Both the position numbers and the translations under genes were made by a program. DNA of 35,441 nucleotides from Vicinamibacteraceae bacterium (GTDB lineage: Bacteria; Planctomycetota; Phycisphaerae; Phycisphaerales; UBA5793): the NCBI GenBank assembly GCA_011525805.1, contig WYBR01000129.1, positions 1 through 35,441 of the forward strand, in the 5' to 3' direction. Below, piece by piece: positions 31,883 through 35,441 of the stretch (the stretch's first letter is position 1; each line of letters opens with the position of its first letter). The notes under the pieces are model-generated. The model ran no database searches, was not told where the DNA came from, and worked only from the letters and a program-made list of their open reading frames with translations.

Positions 31883-32115
31883 TCCAGAACCATGATCGGC
31901 TGATCTTCGAGGAACGGACTGAAGATCGCGATGCATCCTCCGAATCGAAACACGCGCAGCGTGTACTGATGCCATTCGACCGTGATCATCTTCGACGCGC
32001 TGATGGGTGCGCGTCGAATCCTCCGAAGCACCTGGAAGAACTCGTCCTGCTCGACATCGGAGCACTCATTTCGGACGAACTCCCCGACGGCTCGCGTCAG
32101 GATCACTCTGCGCAT
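31834..32115 (-). CDS. Toxin-like RelE/ParE-fold candidate
   Basis: A 93-residue protein starting at ATG 32115, six bases after GGAGGT. MRRVILTRAVGEFVRNECSDVEQDEFFQVLRRIRRAPISASKMITVEWHQYTLRVFRFGGCIAIFSPFLEDQPIMVLECRRLHP. A helical start followed by strands with LRVFRFG and IMVLECRRL has the outline of the RelE/ParE/HigB fold, but no diagnostic residues are clear. The neighbour downstream is an HTH antitoxin-like gene with overlapping reading frames, and a strong promoter lies upstream. Toxin activity is inference from context and size. Confidence 0.68.
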   Translation of the reverse strand: MRRVILTRAVGEFVRNECSDVEQDEFFQVLRRIRRAPISASKMITVEWHQYTLRVFRFGGCIAIFSPFLEDQPIMVLECRRLHPIASDEFEAE

Positions 32116-32270
32116 CACAGCACCTCCGCCGTCCTTCAACGGCTGATGACTGTGGTGCGCGATGGCGGACGAAACGCGAAGATCTCTCTCTTTTCTCTTC
32201 CGCGGCTCCTCCCTGGAGCCGCTCCGCCGCTCGCAACCACCCTTCTCAAGGTCAGTCGCGTCTCACCCCG

Positions 32271-32298
32271 AGTGTATATCAGATTCGATATATGTCAA
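32271..32298 (-). promoter_or_regulatory. Promoter and operator of the toxin-antitoxin-like pair
   Basis: Read on the minus strand: -35 box TTGACA (32298-32293), 16-base spacer, -10 box TACACT (32276-32271). The inverted repeat TATATC-AGATTC-GATATA (32275-32292) lies within it, between the boxes, and is a likely autoregulatory operator. It is AT-rich in a GC-rich genome, about 155 bases before the first start. The upstream part of the gap, 32299-32513, shows nothing I can name. Confidence 0.65.
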
Positions 32299-32513
32299 GT
32301 TGTCCGCGGAAAGTCGTCGCGGAGGCCACGCGAAGGCGAACACCGCACTCCACCATCCAGAAGCGTCGGCGAGAACGCGAGGAGCGAAGCATCGAGGCGG
32401 GTTTTGGAGCAACAGCAGCGATGGACACAGCGCCGTTGACCACGGGCACTGGCCGCGTCGCCTTGCTCCGCGTCCTTGCTTGCGCTGCGGGCCCCTTTGT
32501 GCTCCGCGCGCGT

Positions 32514-33716
32514 TCACATCCCGCGGATCAGCGCGATGCTCGCCGTGTGGCCGTGAAGGAAAGTTGAGTTTCCCACCGGGCCGATCTCGCCGGCGGCCGA
32601 GAAGCCCGCCAGCGGCAGGCCGGGCATGGCGCGGCGGATGGTCGTCGCGTCGTGGTCCGCCTCCGAAAACAGGTGCGAGCCACGGCCGTTGCAGGTAAAG
32701 AGCAGCCCCGCGAGCGCCGGATCGTCAAACTGCTGGGCCGCGAGGAGCATTTCGAGGTCTTCGTGCGCCGTCTGCGCATCGCGCACGTGAAACTGCACCG
32801 TCTGCCCGACGCGGACGAGGTCGCTCACCGCGAGCATGCCGTGGTCCTGATCGACGCCGATGACGTTGCGGACGAGGAAGTCGCCGCGGCCGAAATGCTC
32901 GCGGTACTCGCTTACGACGCGGCCGACGAAGAGGCCCTTGTCCTGGATGAGTCGGCGTTCGTGGTCGGAGAGTTCGACGGCGAGTTCCTGGAACGCGGCC
33001 ATAGCGGGCTTGCCGCCGAGCGACTCGATGACGTTGCGCCGCGCGCCGGTGATGACGAGCGGACGGCCAATGGGACGGCAGCCCTGGCTCACGAGCGTCT
33101 CGATGCGGATGCGGCCGAGGAAACTCAGCCCGATGAGCCCGCCGTTGCGGATCTCGTCGTTGCGCAGGAGGCGGTTGTCGCCGGCCTGCCGCCCGGCGGA
33201 GGCGATGCCGCCGAACATCGGCGCCGCCGCCTCGTCGGGCGAGCGGGCGAGCGCATCGGAGAGGGCGGGTAGGAGGCCCATGATGGGCGTGAAGGGGTCG
33301 GCGAGCAGGAGCACGCCGCGCAGGTCGGGGCGGTCCGCCTTCATTGCCGCGACCAGGCGCGCGGGATCGTCCTTGGAGCGGGGCCAGTCGATGTCGCTGT
33401 CGCTGAAGGTGTGCAGTTCGACGCCCGGCAGCGCCAGCGCGAGGATCACCAGTCCGGGCTGGTTCTCGAACTCGTGTTCGTTGCCGACGATGCTCACGCC
33501 CGTGCAGCCGAAGAGAGCCGCGGGCGCGAGGAGGTCATAGACGGCCGAGGTGATGAGATCGATGCGCGGAACGTGGTGGCCGCTGGCGAAGACGATGGCG
33601 AGGTCGGTGCGTCCGCCCATGCGCGCCGCGACGTGGGCCGCGGCCTCGGCCACGGCGGCGTCGGTATCGGCGAGGTTGCTCACGTGGCAGGCGGCTTTGC
33701 TGGAGGCGTCGGACAT
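32514..33716 (-). CDS. FIST-domain signal-sensing protein
   Basis: A 400-residue protein starting at ATG 33716 (MSDASSKAACH); a longer frame is rejected. The N-terminal FIST domain has HVAARMGGRTDLAIVFASGHH, LFGCTGVSIVGNEHEFENQPGLVILALALPGV; the FIST C-terminal domain has GKPAMAAFQELAVELSDHERR, FLVRNVIGVDQDHGMLAVSDLVRVGQTVQFHVRDAQTAHEDLEMLL and LLFTCNGRGSHLF...PLAGFSAAGEIGPVGNSTFLHGHTASIALI. FIST domains are input modules thought to bind small ligands such as amino acids, usually fused or adjacent to kinases or chemoreceptors. Here no signalling output is fused. Role unknown. Confidence 0.93.
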   Translation of the reverse strand: MSDASSKAACHVSNLADTDAAVAEAAAHVAARMGGRTDLAIVFASGHHVPRIDLITSAVYDLLAPAALFGCTGVSIVGNEHEFENQPGLVILALALPGVELHTFSDSDIDWPRSKDDPARLVAAMKADRPDLRGVLLLADPFTPIMGLLPALSDALARSPDEAAAPMFGGIASAGRQAGDNRLLRNDEIRNGGLIGLSFLGRIRIETLVSQGCRPIGRPLVITGARRNVIESLGGKPAMAAFQELAVELSDHERRLIQDKGLFVGRVVSEYREHFGRGDFLVRNVIGVDQDHGMLAVSDLVRVGQTVQFHVRDAQTAHEDLEMLLAAQQFDDPALAGLLFTCNGRGSHLFSEADHDATTIRRAMPGLPLAGFSAAGEIGPVGNSTFLHGHTASIALIRGM

Positions 33717-33764
33717 GATCGGTGGATCGTAGCCGATTCGCGCCCCGGCCGGCTCCATGCGGCG

Positions 33765-34238
33765 TCATTCGTCGCGCGTCGGCGATCGGCGGCGCTGCTT
33801 GGATTCGCCGCGCGCCTTCTTCTCGCGCAGGCGGCGCTGCACGGCGCCGCGGCTCGGCTTCGTCGGCCGCCGCGGCCGCGGCGCCACGCGCGCCTCGAGG
33901 ATCATCGCGCGCAGCACGTCCAGGCACGCCTGGCGGTTGCGCGACTGCGAGCGGAACCGTCCGGAGGTGAGAACGAGTTCATCCTCCCGGTTGATGCGAC
34001 CCGCGGCGAGGCGGCGGAAGCGCTCCAGCGCCCGCTCCGAAAGCCGCCCCGGCGCGCCGAGCACGCCCACCGCCAGGCGCAGTTCCATGCGCGTGCTGAC
34101 CTTGTTGACGTTCTGCCCGCCCGGCCCGCCGGAGCGGCTCGCGGAGAATCGAACCTCCGACTCGTGCACGCGCAGCCCCGGCGCCAGTTCGAGCGAACCG
34201 CCGGATGATGCGGATTCTGTCGGATGCGTCTCGGCCAT
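33765..34238 (-). CDS. arfB: Alternative ribosome-rescue factor, GGQ hydrolase
   Basis: A 157-residue protein starting at ATG 34238. EVRFSASRSGGPGGQNVNKVSTRMELR carries the GGQ motif (Gly 40, Gly 41, Gln 42) of class I release factors, and there are no codon-recognition domains; the C-terminal tail is basic (RPRRPTKPSRGAVQRRLREKKARGESKQRRRSPTRDE), as in ArfB/YaeJ, whose tail enters the empty mRNA channel of a stalled ribosome. It hydrolyses the peptidyl-tRNA on ribosomes lacking a stop codon. The length is near the E. coli protein (140). It is 48 bases from the FIST gene start, on the same strand upstream of it. Confidence 0.94.
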   Translation of the reverse strand: MAETHPTESASSGGSLELAPGLRVHESEVRFSASRSGGPGGQNVNKVSTRMELRLAVGVLGAPGRLSERALERFRRLAAGRINREDELVLTSGRFRSQSRNRQACLDVLRAMILEARVAPRPRRPTKPSRGAVQRRLREKKARGESKQRRRSPTRDE

Positions 34239-34327
34239 GACCGGCTCCAGGCGCGCGGCCGATCGTGGTCGCCGCCGGGGGCAGACTCTACTCTTGTCGG
34301 TCGCCCGCATCCCCGCCGGAGCCGCTC

Positions 34328-35239
34328 ATGCCTGTTCGAATCCTCCCGCTGTCCGCGCTCTCGCTGCTCGCGCTTCTGGCCCTGCCCTCCGTCGCGGCCG
34401 CGCAGCCGGACGATTCCGGCGGGCGGGTTGGGGAGGCGTCGCTCGAGGCGCTGGCGGACGAGGCGCGGATGCGCGTCCGCGCCACGGCCGGGGCGTGGTA
34501 CGCGGCGCTGAGCGGCGAGACCCGCTTCGGCTCGACCGCCGCGGCAGGGAACCTCAGCGTCGAGAGTTTCCTCGACCTCGAAGACAACGAGGCCTCCTTT
34601 GCAGGCGACCTGGCGCTCTTCATCGACGACCGATGGCTGGTGCAGTTGAGCGCCTTCGACTACGCCACCGAGGCGACGACGTCCGCGCCGAGGGGCTTTC
34701 GCGTCAACGGCGCCGCCTTCGCCGCCGGCACGGGACTCACAAGCGACCTCGGCCTCACGAGTGCGGCGGCGAGCGCCGGCTACGACTTCTTCGGCAACAT
34801 CTTCGAGCGCTTCGTCCCCGACGGCAACGAGAGTGGACGCCACGTAGACGTCCGCGCCCACCTGCTCGGCGGCGTGCGCGGGCTGAACGTCGATCATCGC
34901 CTCGCCATCGCCGGCGGCCCGACGCCCGTCTTTGACGAGTGGGCGGCGACCATCAACGGCGGGCTGCGCTTCGGCATCGCCGTCGGCCCCGACTTCGCCG
35001 GCCGGAATCGATGGGACGTGGACTTCGTAATCACCTACGGCGTGGGCGGATCGAGCGAAGCCGACCTGACCACCATCGACCTCGCCTTCGGCATCCACTA
35101 CACGGTGGTCGATCACTTCGCCCTCGTGCTCGGCTACCGGCAGATCGATTTTGATTTTGACGCCGAGGACGCCGCGCAACCCTACCGCTACGACGGCCGG
35201 CTCGCGGGCCTTTTCTTCGGCGGGGAAGTGAAGTTCTGA
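34328..35239 (+). CDS. Possible outer-membrane beta-barrel protein
   Basis: A 303-residue exported protein. The signal peptide is MPVRILPLSALSLLALLALPSVAAAQP, with cleavage near residue 26. The mature chain alternates polar and hydrophobic residues in strands (RVRATAGAWYAALSG, WLVQLSAFDYATE, AGYDFFGNIFERF, HLLGGVRGLNVDHRLAI, VDFVITYGVGG, HFALVLGYRQIDFDF) and ends in GEVKF, a C-terminal Phe typical of barrels recognised by BAM. No family recognised. Divergent from arfB. Confidence 0.77.
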   Translation: MPVRILPLSALSLLALLALPSVAAAQPDDSGGRVGEASLEALADEARMRVRATAGAWYAALSGETRFGSTAAAGNLSVESFLDLEDNEASFAGDLALFIDDRWLVQLSAFDYATEATTSAPRGFRVNGAAFAAGTGLTSDLGLTSAAASAGYDFFGNIFERFVPDGNESGRHVDVRAHLLGGVRGLNVDHRLAIAGGPTPVFDEWAATINGGLRFGIAVGPDFAGRNRWDVDFVITYGVGGSSEADLTTIDLAFGIHYTVVDHFALVLGYRQIDFDFDAEDAAQPYRYDGRLAGLFFGGEVKF

Positions 35240-35268
35240 AGGCTCTTGGCTCGCGCCTGTCCGCCCGC

Positions 35269-35418
35269 CATGCTTCGCCCAGAGCGGCGAAGCATGGCAC
35301 CGCCGCTCTTACATGGGTGCCACTGCACGCTCGCGGCTCTGAGCGAGAGTGCAGTGCGAAGGGCAAGGGCGCTCGATTGATGGTGCCATGCATTGACCCG
35401 CTCTGGGGTCAATGCATG
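35269..35418. repeat. Cluster of three hairpins with common CAGAGC/GCTCTG loop
   Basis: Hairpin A: arms 35269-35279 and 35286-35296, loop CAGAGC, perfect 11 bp, followed by GCACC. Hairpin B: arms 35321-35335 and 35342-35356, loop GCTCTG, 13 of 15 paired, preceded by GGTGC. Hairpin C: arms 35387-35399 and 35406-35418, loop GCTCTG, perfect 13 bp, preceded by GGTGC. These are the three stem types of the array at 7095-7360 in another order. B and C are followed by GGCAAGGGCG. The array may continue beyond the window. Confidence 0.88.
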
Positions 35419-35441
35419 CCGAGCGGCAAGGGCGTTCGTTC

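Noticed and set aside
1-35441. tRNA, rRNA, riboswitch or replication origin
   Set aside because: I looked for cloverleaf-type and conserved rRNA or riboswitch cores and saw none; a covariance-model search would be needed to exclude small RNAs.

Overview
This is a high-GC window of about 35.4 kb from a Gram-negative bacterium, most likely a planctomycete close to the Phycisphaerae. Pointers are a Kdo transferase (LPS-type envelope), a secreted protein ending in a dockerin domain, a type IV prepilin-like major protein, DUF1573 and DUF3568-type exported proteins, frequent GTG or TTG starts with weak ribosome sites, and intergenic DNA full of palindromic repeats. This placement is inference from gene content; there is no rRNA or tRNA in the window. 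Almost everything is chromosomal housekeeping and envelope biology, not a plasmid or phage.

Layout. 1-640: end of an IS630-type transposase and a small tandem repeat. 685-3414: pyrG (CTP synthase, carrying two in-frame low-complexity insertions) and a lipoprotein. 3415-9660: pdxH, a small membrane protein, an SthA-like transhydrogenase, a DUF2238-like membrane protein and a CbpA/DnaJ chaperone, interspersed with three kinds of repeat DNA: a possible three-way-junction palindrome (3577-3665), two copies of a ~475-bp element with terminal inverted repeats (4478-4951, 9111-9586), and an array of hairpins (7095-7360). 9661-12268: membrane site-2-type protease, an HExxH protein, and WaaA. 12519-15017: an operon of DUF1573, rhodanese and MauE/DoxX-like proteins, suggesting extracytoplasmic sulfur or thiol redox work. 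15111-23078 (all minus strand): thioredoxin-fold/dockerin protein, prepilin-like protein, DUF4230-like, DUF3568-like lipoprotein, zinc-ribbon membrane protein, histidine kinase, PAP2 phosphatase fused to a DUF4214-like tail, and a secreted esterase. 23210-26855: a DUF4097-like lipoprotein, a minus-strand set of sulfotransferase, branched-chain aminotransferase and Rieske ferredoxin, and an EamA-like transporter.

26862-31403: a 38-codon relic of the 3' end of comM lies about 3 kb from an intact comM in the same orientation. Between them sit a TetR regulator and a divergent SDR/tautomerase/AhpD set, with a palindromic operator candidate. This looks like a small stress or xenobiotic-response cassette that arrived at, or was duplicated with, comM. 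31472-35239: a toxin-antitoxin-like pair with a near-consensus promoter, a FIST-domain sensor protein, the ribosome-rescue hydrolase ArfB, and a possible outer-membrane protein. The window ends in another cluster of hairpins.

The most unusual signal is a family of hairpins sharing the loop GCTCTG (or its complement CAGAGC) and, in the intergenic copies, a flanking GGTGC, while their stems differ completely in sequence and keep base pairing. Seven are intergenic and one sits inside pyrG as coding sequence. No CRISPR array, tRNA, rRNA or prophage was seen.
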